From: Vigna angularis
Taxonomy: Eukaryota > Streptophyta > Magnoliopsida > Fabales > Fabaceae
Length of the DNA stretch: 64,000 nucleotides
Direction of reading: 5' to 3'
Assembly: GCF_016808095.1 (NCBI RefSeq)
Contig: NC_068972.1
Location: 39,463,029-39,527,028 of the forward strand
Shown here one piece after another: positions 1 to 11,646 of this stretch. A model generated the notes under the pieces. The model was not told where the DNA came from. It did not search any database and saw only the letters and a program-made list of their open reading frames with translations. The position numbers and the translations under genes were made by a program. Position 1 is the stretch's first letter, and the number at the start of each line of letters is the position of its first letter.

Positions 1-1616
1 AACACAAGAACCCCAAATGCATACACATCTGTCTCCACCGTTGCCCTCCCAGTCAGGAAGGTTTCTGGGGCCATGTACCCGGGTGTGCCCGCAATCTCTT
101 TTGTAGAGTGATGCGTTTCATTTCTCTTCTGAATTGTTCTAGCCAATCCAAAGTCTCCCAGCTTGGCATTGTAATCTGAGTCCAACATTATGTTGCTGGC
201 CTTGATGTCTCTGTGGAGAACCCTCTTCTCACACCCATCGTGAAGGTAGTCAAGTGCTTGAGCCACCCCATTAATCACTCTTCGCCTAGTTTCCCAGTCC
301 AGTGTTTTAAAGTTATAATTATCACCACAATCTTTGTCACCAAAGAGGTACTTGTCTAGGCTTCCATTAGGCATGAACTCGTACACAAGGAGAAGCTCTC
401 TATTCTCATAGCACCAACCAGTGAGTTTCACCAAATTTCTATGGTGAAGGCTTCCGATTGTTGTCACTTCTGCTAAAAACTCTTGCTTCCCTTGGCGTGA
501 GTTTTTGGAAACTCTCTTTACAGCTACCTCTTTATTTTCCAGTAGCCCCTTATACACAGTTCCAAACCCGCCTTGTCCAAGCTTGTTTTGAAGGCTGAAT
601 CCACCAGTTGCTTTCGTTAGTTCCCTTAGCCTAAACTTCTTCGGAGACATAGAGGAATATTTAATCTGATCCTCTATCCTTGGATATGCATCTTCTGGCC
701 CCTCCATATGGCGAATCTTTTGCCAGCGCAAGAAAAAGATCACCAACCCACCAATGATAATTAAAACAATCACGATTGGAACGGCAACATAAACCACCCA
801 CAAGAGACTTTTGTCATCATCCCTAATATCATCCCCGCTGAATTCCCACGATCTGACACAGTTCCGCTCCGTGTAGTTACTTGTTGAGGCCGAGAAGCCA
901 ATGTAAACCTCCTTTTGAAGAAAGGAAGACAAATTAAGAGGTGGAGATACCAAGAGGATCTCCATGGATTCTTCAGAAGTTCCACTCATGGCACCCAAAA
1001 CTGATATTGTGTCATTGATGTACTGAATGTGAAATTTGACATCTTGACCTGAAGATAGATTGAGCCGAGTGTTTATTAACGAAACCTGTTGGATGGAGTT
1101 GATGCTGTTTATGTTGATGCCAACGTGATTGTCAGGGCCATCTTCTTTGAAACTGTGTCTTGTGTCAAACTCCACTGCTAGAATACCAGGCTGTGAAGTT
1201 CCATTGGAAGTAGCATTTACAATACCAATCCATTGTCCATCACTGTTTTCTGGGATAGTCCTATCTGAAGTTAAGATAAAGGCCAAGCCTTCACCACCAG
1301 GGGTAGTTTCCGGAGTTATGTTGAGCACAAAAGTGGTGTTGAAGGAAGCTATTTGGTTTTGGTTATTCTTCTCTTTCCAAAGCTGGTATGGCTCTATATA
1401 GAAAACACGTCCAGAATAATGATCTATGCGACCACGAATATCAGGGGACACTTGGATGGCATCTAAGAATATACTGGAATTCTTGCTCACCCATAGATTA
1501 GAATCATCTGGGAAGGAAGGGAAGTTGAACTTAAAACAGGTAACTTTGGTAAGAGCAATGGTAACGAAGAAGAGTGTTGCTGCATATTGATATTTGACTA
1601 TCCAAGGGATTTGCAT
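1..1616 (-). CDS. L-type lectin-domain receptor kinase, copy 1 (C-terminus cut by window edge)
   Basis: This is a membrane receptor kinase: an extracellular legume-lectin-like domain, one membrane span and a cytoplasmic Ser/Thr kinase. I read 538 complete codons from an ATG at 1616-1614. They cover a signal peptide (about residues 1-27), lectin domain (29-263, with the LAVEFDT strand), a hydrophobic span near 272-296, the kinase glycine loop GQGGFG, the VAVK lysine, HRDIK and DFGLA. The window ends after the APE segment, inside kinase subdomain IX. I saw no stop or frameshift. Relative to copy 2 it has one extra codon before the membrane span (WVVYVAV against WVYVAV), so frame is kept. An upstream in-frame ATG is closed by a stop here, which supports the chosen start. 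A TATA box lies at 1757-1766. Ligand and pathway are unknown; plant LecRKs usually act in defence or hormone signalling. Confidence 0.9.
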   Translation of the reverse strand, partial: MQIPWIVKYQYAATLFFVTIALTKVTCFKFNFPSFPDDSNLWVSKNSSIFLDAIQVSPDIRGRIDHYSGRVFYIEPYQLWKEKNNQNQIASFNTTFVLNITPETTPGGEGLAFILTSDRTIPENSDGQWIGIVNATSNGTSQPGILAVEFDTRHSFKEDGPDNHVGININSINSIQQVSLINTRLNLSSGQDVKFHIQYINDTISVLGAMSGTSEESMEILLVSPPLNLSSFLQKEVYIGFSASTSNYTERNCVRSWEFSGDDIRDDDKSLLWVVYVAVPIVIVLIIIGGLVIFFLRWQKIRHMEGPEDAYPRIEDQIKYSSMSPKKFRLRELTKATGGFSLQNKLGQGGFGTVYKGLLENKEVAVKRVSKNSRQGKQEFLAEVTTIGSLHHRNLVKLTGWCYENRELLLVYEFMPNGSLDKYLFGDKDCGDNYNFKTLDWETRRRVINGVAQALDYLHDGCEKRVLHRDIKASNIMLDSDYNAKLGDFGLARTIQKRNETHHSTKEIAGTPGYMAPETFLTGRATVETDVYAFGVLV

Positions 1617-1756
1617 ATTTCCGTTTTGAAATGGCAAAAAGTGGATTGATGTTGAAGGGTTTGCAATGATTTTAGACAAGGTTACGAAGAAGGGTCACCA
1701 AAAAAATTGAAGCCCAATTCTTAGTTCTGAAATATTTATGATGCATCATTCCTTTG

Positions 1757-1766
1757 TTTATATAAA
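1757..1766 (-). promoter_or_regulatory. TATA box of LecRK copy 1
   Basis: On the minus strand this reads TTTATATAAA, about 140 bases before the chosen ATG. The same box is kept upstream of copy 2 (17041-17050). It predicts a start of transcription near 1735, leaving a leader of roughly 115 bases. Confidence 0.6.
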
Positions 1767-2803
1767 CCATGTATCACACACATGGGTTGGTCAACTGATG
1801 TTTTTTTTTTTTTTAATTATCTAAGCATTGTTGTCTCTTAGGGTTATCTTTTTCTGAGAAAATTCGTGTTTCCGGTTTGTGCAATGAAAAGGAAAAAAAA
1901 ATGGCTGGTGATGTTAACATATGCCATTAAAATAATATTATAACACTTAAAATGCCGGCGGAATAGTATAGGTTTCTCATACATATTCAGAAAAGTTTGG
2001 ATATTAATTAAGTATGAACGGATTGAAATAGTTAAAGACTTTTTTAGCTTATGTTAAATAAAGTTTACTTAGGAAATTTAAAAGTCTTCGTCTCTGTAAT
2101 TGGTATATAAATTAAAAAAAAATCTTAAGATGGTAAACAACTTATTAAATTCTATTAAATAAAGTGCTGAAAATATAATGAAACTATAGTTAAGTTCTCG
2201 TGCAAATGCTTATGAATAAGTTATTTTATAGTCAAAGAAAATACAGTGAAACTATTTTCATTTAACATATTAAACATCTTTGGAAAAAGATTGGAAAACG
2301 TTAAAAACAGTTTATACAATATCATAAACTATTCTGAAACATTTACAAGTGGTTATGTGATAAGATAATTTTAAATATTTATAGAACTTGAGTCCAAAAG
2401 CCATAAAAATATACAGGTTTTGATCTTGACCTGATGAGGAATAAAGAATTTATTATGCTATTTAATGATTATTCAAGGTTATATTATCACATGTGATAGG
2501 TGTTTCGTTCATGGTTTTAACGACTTTTACACGTTATGCTTCGTACTAACCCTTTCAGTTCATAAAAGTCAAGTCAAATTATTATGCCACTGAACCTACC
2601 TAGAGTTTGCTTTTAATAGAATATTTCATATGACAAGATCAACTAGTTAGAAAATAAAATAAAAATGATGACTTTCTCTATGCTTTTGCTTCAATCTTCA
2701 CGTATCATAATAATATATAAAATAATAAGTTCGATTGGAAGAAATATAATTTTCAATGACTAAAATCACCAAGTTGTGTTTGCCAACACCAAAATCACCT
2801 TTG
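1767..2803. repeat. Upstream flank shared with LecRK copy 2
   Basis: This AT-rich, non-coding stretch aligns, with many small indels, to 17051-17943. Shared landmarks include CCTTTCAGTT followed by AAAGTCAAGTCAAATT, and ACTGAACCTACCTAGAGTTT. It shows that the kinase duplication carried the promoter and about 1 kb of upstream DNA. Similarity fades after the CCAAAATCAC motif. Confidence 0.75.
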
Positions 2804-3039
2804 CAAGTTTCTTTGTTGCCGTTTTCTGTACTTTGTCACTGTACCTTAAACTCTGTCATGGTTTTTTCTTATAATTTTCTGTCAGATTGTAATAGTTATT
2901 ACACGTCAATATTTGCTAAAATAGTTATCCATAGTTGACAAAGTAAAAGTATGTATATGACAATAAAAATAACTATCTTTTTAATAAAATAAATTTTTAT
3001 TGTAATTTTCTTAATTAGTCAATTTTTTTAATTAAATAA

Positions 3040-5940
3040 ATTTAATTCTCATCATTGAAACAAAATTAAAATTTTTTTATTTTTAAAATTTTAATACATT
3101 TTAATTTTATTGAAAGTTTCCCGTTGATTAGAGAAATTAAAATTCTTTTATTTTTTAAATTTTAATACATTTTAATTTTATTGAAAGTTTCACATTGATT
3201 AGAGATAATATTAATTCAATATATATATATATATATATTTAAAGTCTCATTTTAGATTTTGAAAAATTGAATTAAGCGTCTATTTTTTAACATCATATCT
3301 TCATGAGTCCTGATGAAATTTAATGTTTATTGAATCTATTTTTTCATCTACAAATAAGTAATTCATTAATATTTAATCTTACACACGAAATATATATATT
3401 TTGATATGAAAAAAAGGTGTTGAAGTCCCACAATAACTAAAGATAAAATCAATCACAATAAATAAGTAAATCTTACTTTACAAATTAGTTTCGTAAGATT
3501 TTTATTTATGTTTAGAGACTATATTTAATTTTTTTTTATTGATGTTAACGAGATATACATGATAAAGTCAAAGTCTAAGAAATATTTTTTATTGTTATGA
3601 TTAAAATATAAAAATATACAGTATTACTATCTTATTGTTCATTATAGAAAAATACTGTATACTACATTTTTAGTATATCATGTATAGTTATAATTAAAAT
3701 CGGTAATATAAATTATCAATACATATTTTGTGATATTATGATTAAAAAATGGATATACCAAAGTATATATTAGGACATCTATTAAATAATTTATTGTAGA
3801 TTACATGTAGTTTACACGTTTCTCCTCATGTTTAAAGAACTAGAATTGTCACGTCCATATGAATAATTACACACTCTTGATAATTTGACGTGCAATTATT
3901 AATTAAGTGTAGTAAAGCATAAACTTTATAAGTTGTTTTGTTGACTATCATGTGAGAGAATGTGCAAGTTTTACTGATCCTTCAATTATGTTAATATGAA
4001 TAAGTATTCCTATTAAAACAGATTTTCATAAAATATTTTACATAAGTCAAATAATTATGCACAAATTTTAGAGGTGTCAAATATATAAAAAGTATACTAA
4101 AATAAATAAAAAAATTTATATATTAATTTAGATGTGAAAAAAAGAATTGGGGAATCGAAGCTCCCTTACATCCCTTCAAATTATTTTAGCTTATTTATTT
4201 TATCCCACATTTTTTTATTGTAAATATCTGTGTTATCTACAAGTTACAAGTTGTTTGAGAGAATTACTTTTTGAAGTCAGTAAATATTAATGAGATACTC
4301 TTATTTATGTTGAAACAAATTTACAGTTATTGTAGATCTAAAAAATACACTCTATTGACTTGTTCTTCTCTATATCAGCTTGTTATATGCTAGGTTATCA
4401 ATGTACCCAAATTCATTAAATATCATATATATTTTATATATGTTGATTAATATTTTGGCGTATATATATATCAACTAATTAAATATGATTTTGTAAGTGA
4501 TTACTAAAAGTAAAAAGTTATTACTCTACTGGAGAATCCGACTTAAATTCTCAATACATGATAGTTTGGATTTTGTTCAATTTGTTCTTTTTAAACATTA
4601 TAACTTTCTTGTTTAATAAAACATACTCAAAATCTAAATGAAACGAGAAATATTGTTTTTACTACAACGTGAATAAATTTATAAATGATCTTGTATATTA
4701 TTAATCAATATATATTGAATTAATTTATTTAGCTCATTACAAGTTTAAGTAGCTTGATTATGTAATTATATAGAATGTTTGGATATTTTAATATCTCTTA
4801 TGCAAAGGTTTGGAATGAAATTACATAAGTTTGAGTAATATACAAGATAAAACTTTTCAACTATTTCGGCTTTGCGACTAAAGGAACAAATATATACACG
4901 TTTTAGAAGAATGAATCTTGAAAAGAAGGGAATGGATCTTGTTGTGCGAAAAAAGTGTACGAGATTTTCATGATGATATCACCCTTTACTTCATAAAAAG
5001 ATTATTTTATATCAATATAATTTCCTAAGAATATTTGTTTAAAGGTCAAAATCTCTATAAATAAACATATCACACGAAACAATTCATTCTCTTTCGGAAA
5101 CATCTTTTGTTGTCCAGTCAAATATATTAGACATGCAAACAAACAAAACATAGTTTTTTCTTGGAAACTTGGTGGTGATTAGTATTCAAACTCAACAACC
5201 AAGAAACCAATAATAGGTGGTTTTGGAACGTTACGACAAATGTAATAGGCCAGTTTCCTCATATGCATATATATTGTGAAAAGAAAATAGGAAAAAAGAC
5301 TTCGAATGTCTTAGCTTTACGGAGACAAGTGTTTCTTAATCTGAGAGAAGGAAGAACACTTGAAGGGCAAAAATATTCAAAGCTTAAGGATTTTGAACAG
5401 TTTAGACATTTAAGCACATAATTCCGATTCAAGAGGACGTGCATGATGAGGTTTTACGCTCTCATCCTAGTATTCAAATAAGAATATTAAAATGATTAAT
5501 TTAATAAGTCATGAAATTAAGGATTAAACAAAAATTTAATTTAAGTTTTTTAAACTTTCTAATAAATTAAAGGTACACTACAAAAATGTAACACCAAATC
5601 ACACAAAAAATAATATTAAACTAATAATAATTACAACATAACAATTTTTTTAAAATTTTTTTTACCTTCAATCTACATATGGTGATAAATAAAATTAATA
5701 AAAAAGACATTAAATTAATATATTATAATAGTTAAAATATTTTTATATAATTACAATGATAAAATTATACTTATGATAATAAGTTAAAAAATAAAAATAA
5801 ATATATAAAAAATCACCAAAATCATATTTTATACAAAAAAAAAGTATTAAAAGAAATAAAAGTATTAATTGTGTCTTAGAAACAATTTAATACATTATAT
5901 AAGGTACAAACTTGATATATGATAAAAATAAAGCATCATT
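3040..5940. repeat. Intergenic tandem duplication, unit A
   Basis: This unit is AT-rich and mostly non-coding. It aligns in direct orientation to unit B (5990-13520) once the insertions in B are removed. Shared landmarks include ATTATGATTAAAAAATGGAT, AGAACTAGAATTGTCACGTC and the block beginning CATCTTTTGTTGTCCAGTCA. Unit A keeps uninterrupted target sites near 4304-4312 and 5553-5560 where unit B carries CACTA elements. It also keeps about 320 bases (4412-4733) that are replaced in B. Confidence 0.75.
5048..5424 (+). pseudogene. Small unknown gene-like locus, unit A copy (broken)
   Basis: A TATA-like TCTATAAATAAAC at about 5048 is followed, some 30 bases on, by a leader-like stretch shared with unit B. 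The first ATG (5133) meets a stop after six codons. Further on, a reading frame containing NVLALRRQV and EGRTLEGQ ends at a TAA near 5420. The same peptide occurs in unit B as NVLAVRRQV and EERTLEGQ. I do not recognise the family. A decayed short gene or a non-coding transcript are both possible. Confidence 0.25.
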
Positions 5941-6127
5941 TTATTATTCACCCAAAAAAAATACAACGATGATAAGTTTTAACCAGTCAAACATTTTTTA
6001 ATTAATATTTTTTTGAGTTAAATATATTTTATTTTTTAAACTTGAATACAAAATTAAAATTAGTTTACTTTTCAAATTTTGATACATTGTTGAAAATCTC
6101 ACATTCGTTTATTAGAAATAAGATTAA

Positions 6128-6131
<4 letters not shown>

Positions 6132-6214
<83 letters not shown>
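6132..6214. repeat. (AT)n microsatellite
   Basis: An uninterrupted AT dinucleotide run of about 83 bases. Unit A has a much shorter AT run at the equivalent place (about 3220-3238), so the tract expanded or shrank after duplication. Confidence 0.95.
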
Positions 6215-6218
<4 letters not shown>

Positions 6219-7589
6219 TCGAATTAGATTTTAATTAAACATTCCCCATGATATCACACTCATAACTTATAATATATTTTAAAGAAATTTGATGTTTATT
6301 AAATTTATTTTTCTATATACTAATAAATATCTATTAATATCTTATCATTAATATGAGATGTATATATTTTAACGTAAGGAAAAGTTTTGAATGTTTCAGT
6401 AACTAAAAATAAGATTAATTATAATAAATAAATAAATATCACCTTACAAAGTTTTGTAATGTTTTTATCTAAATTTATGAAATAAAATAATATTTAACTA
6501 TTTTTTTTATTGAAGTCATGTATGATGAACACATGAGGTGTCCGTTGCAATGTAAAAATCAAAGTCTCTAAGAAATAATTTTATTGTTATAATTAAAATA
6601 TAAAAATATACCGAATCACTTATTAATTTATAGTTTATTATAAATAAAATATTGTATACTACATTTTTAGTATATTATGTATAGTTATCATTGAAATCGA
6701 TAATATAAATTATCAATATATATTTTGTGATATTATGATTAAAAAATGGATATACCAAAGTATATATTAGGATATCTATTAAATAATTTATTGTAGGTTA
6801 CATGTAGTTTATTCTCCTCATGTTTAAAGAACTAGAATTGTCACGTCCATATGAATAATTACACACTCTTGATAATTTGACGTACAATTATTAATTCAGT
6901 GTAGTAAAACATAAATTTTATAAGTTGTTTTGTTGACTATCATGTGAGAGAATGTGCAAGTTTTACTTATTCTTTATGTTAATATGAACATGTATTCATA
7001 TTAGAACATATTTTCATAAAATATTTTACACAATTCAAATAATTATGCACAAATTTTAGAGGTTTCAAATATATACAAAGTATACTACAATTTTAAAAAA
7101 AAATCTTTTATTTATATATTAATTTAGATATGAAGAAAAAGAATTGGGTGAATCAAAGCTCCCTCACATCCCTTCAAATTATTTTAGCTTAATTTATTTT
7201 ATCCCACATTTTTTATATTTAAATTGTATGTGTTATCTACAAGTTACAAGTTGTTTAAGAGAAAATATTTTGAAGTGAATAAATACTATTGAGATACTCT
7301 TATTTATACACTAATACAAAAGCAATATACAATGTCGAATATTTTGGGACTTTCACGTCGAATTTGAGGCTGACGTCATATTGGGAGACGTTAAATTGAC
7401 GTAAATTTTAAATTTTAAAAAACCGACGTTAAATTAATGTCGAATTTTGTCAATATACGACTTTAATCATTTTTTTATTTTTTTTTAATTAATTGTGATC
7501 CTTTTTTACAATTTTACTAGACCTAAAAAGCATAAACATAAATTTCAGGTTTTGGTATTTTATAAAGCACGAATTATGAACGTGTAGTG

Positions 7590-7735
7590 TACTATCAACA
7601 ACAAACAACAATAACCAACAACAAACAAGTTCAATCAAACAACAACAACAAACAAGTTCAACCAAACAACAATAACAAACAAGTTCAACAAAAATGCAAC
7701 AAACAAGTTCAACAAATAAGTTCTTCAAAACGAAA
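7590..7735. repeat. CAA-rich short tandem repeat inside CACTA element 1
   Basis: A roughly 24-base unit built from AACAAACAAGTTCAA and CAACAA triplets gives Gln/Asn-rich reading frames on the plus strand and Cys/Leu/Val-rich frames on the minus strand. The same motif appears inverted at 12690-12800 in CACTA element 2. The composition follows from the repeat, so I do not call a protein. Confidence 0.7.
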
Positions 7736-8144
7736 AAGAAAACTAACCTTTAAAAGGTGGGTTCGTCGAAATAAAGTGTCGTCACCAATGAAAGAGAAAG
7801 CAGAATGCGCCTATAAAGGACAAGAACACAAAAATTATCGGTCCAAACAAACGAAAATCATACATAAAGTAGTTAATTAACATGCATTTGTATCAAATGA
7901 AAGAAAGATTACATGTGATGGTCGTCAAACTTCGTTCGAGAAAAGTTTGAGAAGAGAAGAGGGTCTCGCGCGCTAAGATAAAGTGAATGAATTTTCAATC
8001 TCCCGTTCAATTTTTTATTGAATTCACTAACCTTTTGACGTCTAACGCTGGGGCATTCGACATTCATACATCATTCTGTAATAGATCTCTTAGGATTTTG
8101 ATAACAACAATCAACTAATGCATCCAACCACTCCAATGCACATC

Positions 8145-8715
8145 ACGTCGAAGCCTCATGCAGATTAGACGTTTTATTGATGGTTTAAAAGAGAAAAGAA
8201 AAAAGAATTAAAAAGGGGAAACTTTTGGCTGACAAATAATACGTCGAAGCCCTTACAAGATTCGACGTATTATTGGTGGTTTAAAAGAAAAAAGAAAAAG
8301 AAATTAAAAAGGGGTAACTCTTTGGCTTATGGCTGAAAAATAGTACGTCGAAACCCCTCCAGAATTTGACGTATTATATGTGATTTAAAAGGAAAAAGAA
8401 AAAAGAATTAAAAAGGAGTTACTTTTTTGCTTCTGCTGACAAATAATACATCGAAGCTCCTACAAAATTCGACTTGTTTAAAGGAAAAAATAAAAAAGAA
8501 CTAAAAAGGGGTAACTCTTTGGCTTCTTGCTGAAAAATAATACGTCGAAGCCCCGTCATAATTCGACATAATATTGGTGGTTTAAAAGAAAAAATAAAAA
8601 AGAATTAAAAAGGGGTGACTCTTTGGCTTCTAGCTGACAAATATTACGTCAAAGCCCATATAGAATTCGATGTACTATTGGTGGTTTAAAGGAAAGAAGA
8701 AAAAGAATGACGCGC
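8145..8715. repeat. Six-unit tandem array inside CACTA element 1
   Basis: About six units of roughly 95-105 bases. Each starts near ACGTCGAAGCCC, contains a partner TTCGACGTATTATTGG, and continues through a purine-rich AAAAGAATTAAAAAGGGG and CTCTTTGGCTTCT. The paired motifs form small inverted repeats. CACTA element 2 lacks this array. Arrays of short motifs near CACTA ends are known transposase-binding regions, so these may be binding sites; that is inference. Confidence 0.8.
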
Positions 8716-9009
8716 TGGTTTAAATAATTACCATCATAGAACGTCGAATTGTATGGGCTTCGATGTTTTACAATTCTAAACGACGTCTAATAATTTCATT
8801 TATTTACAAAAATGTCACCGGTCATTTTTAACGTTGAATATTCACTGATTGGACGTTGAACGCGTGACGTTATATGCTGTTTTTGCACTATTGATATTGA
8901 AACAAATTTGGAATTGTAGATCTAAAAAATACACTATATATATTGACTTGTTATTCTCTATATCAACTGGTTATGCTAGGTTTCCAATGTACCCAAAATC
9001 ATTATACTA

Positions 9010-9440
9010 ATGCAGTTTGTAGTGAAAGAAAATGACAACGGTTATTTTTGACAATACGCTTCGATTTTTGAATCGAAGTATATACTAGCGAGGTAAAAAG
9101 ATGGTGACCTTTTGGCCTCATTTTCAACCGAGGTAATATAGTGAGAGTTTCTGCTTCGGTTCCCTAGTGACCGAAGTAGAAAACTAGAGAAAAGAAAACA
9201 GACGGGGGGTGGGGGAGAGGGGTTTTTGCCTCGGTTAAACCAATGTAATAACATGGGTCTATGATAGTGGTTCAAACAGGAACTGAGGCCATAGCCCTTA
9301 ACAATTTAAATCTGGTGTACCCTATTACAGAGGTTGTGGTTGAACCGAGACCTATACTCTATTTTCTACCTCGGTTTTTGTTACAATCGAGGCCTATACT
9401 ATGCGAGTTTTCTTAATAACAGGTCTGTTTTTGTGATATC
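9010..9440. mobile_element. CACTA-like subterminal region with CTCGGTT motifs
   Basis: Several copies, in both orientations, of a motif built on CCTCGGTT / AACCGAGG occur here, with a run reading ACAGGTCTGTTTTTGTG at 9419-9436 that resembles a CACTA terminus. The segment borders the Ulp1-like remnant and is absent from unit A. It probably belongs to the same degraded element. I could not find a matching opposite terminus or target duplication. Confidence 0.45.
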
Positions 9441-9589
9441 CACAATCACAATGAAACAATATATTTACAACCCAGATTGAACATAACAATCAAATTTACA
9501 GCACATGTTGAAAGCATAATGTAAAAAGTCTAATAACTATAAATCAACTCAACTAATATGTGTTAATGTATTTTAAATCTTAATAACCA

Positions 9590-11340
9590 CGCATTATTGT
9601 ATAATTGATTAGATGTTTTGCAAGTGCCTTCCATAGTAAAGTAAGTGGCTTCTCAGGAATTGGATCAGGAGACTTGAATCTCTGTACAAGAGACATAATA
9701 TTAATTAGTGTATATGAATTCCAAACGATGGAGAAAAACAAAATTCATTAAATCCAAGTATTACCTTTTTCCCAGCCACTTGTAATATGGGCACGAATAA
9801 TGTGTGTCATCCAATACATTACGTAGTGTTCGCACTCATATGACCGTCTTTGTCTATTACACTATAATATATCATCATAGTTATAAATAGTTAGTGAAAA
9901 TCATTAGAACAAAAAAACTATAAGAAAGTATGGACCAAAATGTCAAACCTTGAACGTCAACCATTTTACTATTAGTAGTTCATTTCTCGGACAACATCAT
10001 ATATGCTGCAAGGGAACTATTAAAAAAAGGCTTTAGCATTCATTTATATAACAAAGAAAGTCCAAACATTGAGGTTCTTATCAATCTACTTGCCTGAGAA
10101 GTTTGGGAGGAGACTTGTGTAATGAGCACAACCACACAGTAGTGTTCTCCGGTATGAAAAGAACAAGTAACTGTCAATAGTGTCTGAAATTGATAATAAC
10201 TTAATTGTTATATATTAAAATCACAGATGGAACTTTGAAGTTAACAACAAACTTCACTTACCCAGATATACAAGGGACAAAATATATGTCATTCCCCCTT
10301 CGAAAGCTGCCGATGAGGTATGTTTGGATGTCATCAAATTTATTTCCTTCGTGAGTGCCTTGGGGATCAATGAACCCATAAACATCATTGTACCCCAAAT
10401 TGTTACTACCAAATATATAACTGAAATAAAAAAATACATTTGATATAAGTAACTTTATATGTAAATCAATTTTATATAAATAATTGCTCATAGACTTGCA
10501 TCATCCATAGTTGAATTAATGTAATATTCAACTCTTCTTTTCTCGACGCAAGTTATGTGACATTTTGCTTATGCAAGTACAATGAGATTTCAGAGCCTCT
10601 CCCAAATACATGTTAAGAAATGACTTTAAGCCTAACTCATCCCCATAAAACCGGCTTGTAAGGTGAGGTTTGCACCCACTTATATATTATAAATTGGCCT
10701 TATCTGTAGTCGATGTGAGAGTTCCAACACCCCTCACGTCGAGATATAGACATAATCTCGAGTGTGAGACTAGACATTAATGGGTGGTCCGATAACGGCC
10801 CGATAGGGGGTGAAACAACATGCCCAACAAACAACAAATATTGCTAGGATAAGCTCTAACCATATATCTGATACCATGTTAAGAAGTGGACTTTAAGCCT
10901 AACTCATCTCACAAAATCGGCTTGTAAGGTGAGGTTTGCACCCACTTATATATTATAAATTGGTCTTATCTTTAGTCAATGTGGGAGTTCCAACAATACA
11001 TTAGGATCATATTGAACCATCATCGACTTATCTGCAATGATGTCACAAAGTTTGTGTAATGCATAAAGAAGATCGTCCTCAGATAAACAAATTTTCTCCT
11101 CTCCATGCGTCTATTATTACGTGGAAAAATATGATAAGTTTCGACATCAATAACATGTAAACATTTAAATTGAAAAGTTTAAGGTAAGAGTCAATACCGG
11201 GAATTAGAAATAGAACCAACCAAGTGTTTAGGCCAAGCGATAAAAGATTGGAATGTCTGTGCCACAATAAAAATCTTATATGTTGACAGAGAAACTGAGG
11301 CATCTGGCATAGTCATGTCGTCTACTAAGACCTTGACTTT
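9590..11340 (-). pseudogene. Degenerate CACTA-type Ulp1-like (C48 peptidase) ORF, interrupted by a TRIM
   Basis: Minus-strand pieces, in order, match the second ORF of plant CACTA elements: a segment with FIAWPKHLVG (about 11200-11340), then DLLYALHKLCDIIADKS (about 11020-11090), then EELNITLIQLWMMQ (about 10500-10550), NDVYGFIDPQGTH (about 10340-10400), a GEHYCVVVLI histidine-box-like piece (about 10120-10160) and YECEHYVMYWMTHII (about 9780-9840), which keeps the catalytic-type cysteine. Donor-like GTAAGT follows at 10260 and GTAATA at 9765. A TRIM retroelement splits the second and third pieces. The 5' end is truncated near 11363. The element is surely inactive. Family assignment rests on my recognition of these motifs. 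Confidence 0.7.
10611..10995 (-). mobile_element. TRIM retroelement with 119-bp LTRs
   Basis: Two direct repeats of 119 bases (10611-10729 and 10877-10995) each start TGTTAAGAA and end TTCCAACA. They are flanked by a perfect 5-bp target duplication ATACA (10606-10610 and 10996-11000). Read on the minus strand, TGGTATCAGA, a tRNA-iMet-type primer-binding site, follows the upstream LTR at once, and GTGAGGGG, a polypurine tract, precedes the downstream LTR. The 147-base interior cannot code for reverse transcriptase, so this is a terminal-repeat retrotransposon in miniature. Confidence 0.9.
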
Positions 11341-11646
11341 ATCCTCTTGTACCTCTATATAGAATTACAAGTTTAAGTAGCTTGATTGTGTAATTATGTA
11401 GAAAGTTGGGTTATATATATTTTAATATCTTATGCAAAGGTTTGGAACGAAATTACACGAATGATATACAACATAAAACTTTTCAACTCTTTGCCACTAA
11501 AGGAATAAATAAATGCACGCTGGAAGAATGAATCTTGAAAAGAAGGGAATGGATCTTGTTATACCAAAAAGTGTGATATCACCCTTTATTCAAAAAAAGA
11601 TTATTTTATGTCAATATAATTTCCTAAGAATATTTGTTTAAAGGTC

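Larger units (their letters stand above)
7309..8893. mobile_element. Non-autonomous CACTA (En/Spm-type) element 1
   Basis: The left end reads CACTAATACAAAAGC. The right end, read inward, is CAATAGTGCAAAAACAGC. It is flanked by a 3-bp target duplication ATA (7306-7308 and 8894-8896), the size expected for CACTA transposons. Unit A has the empty site (TTTATGTTGAAAC near 4304). The interior has repeated ACGTCGAA/TTCGACGT motifs and a tandem array (8145-8715), and no transposase ORF. Its left half (about 7330-8060) is the inverted relative of the right half of CACTA element 2 (12187-13071). Confidence 0.82.

Noticed and set aside
7587..7880. 97-codon Gln/Asn-rich frame
   Set aside because: It is a low-complexity repeat within a CACTA element with no upstream signals.
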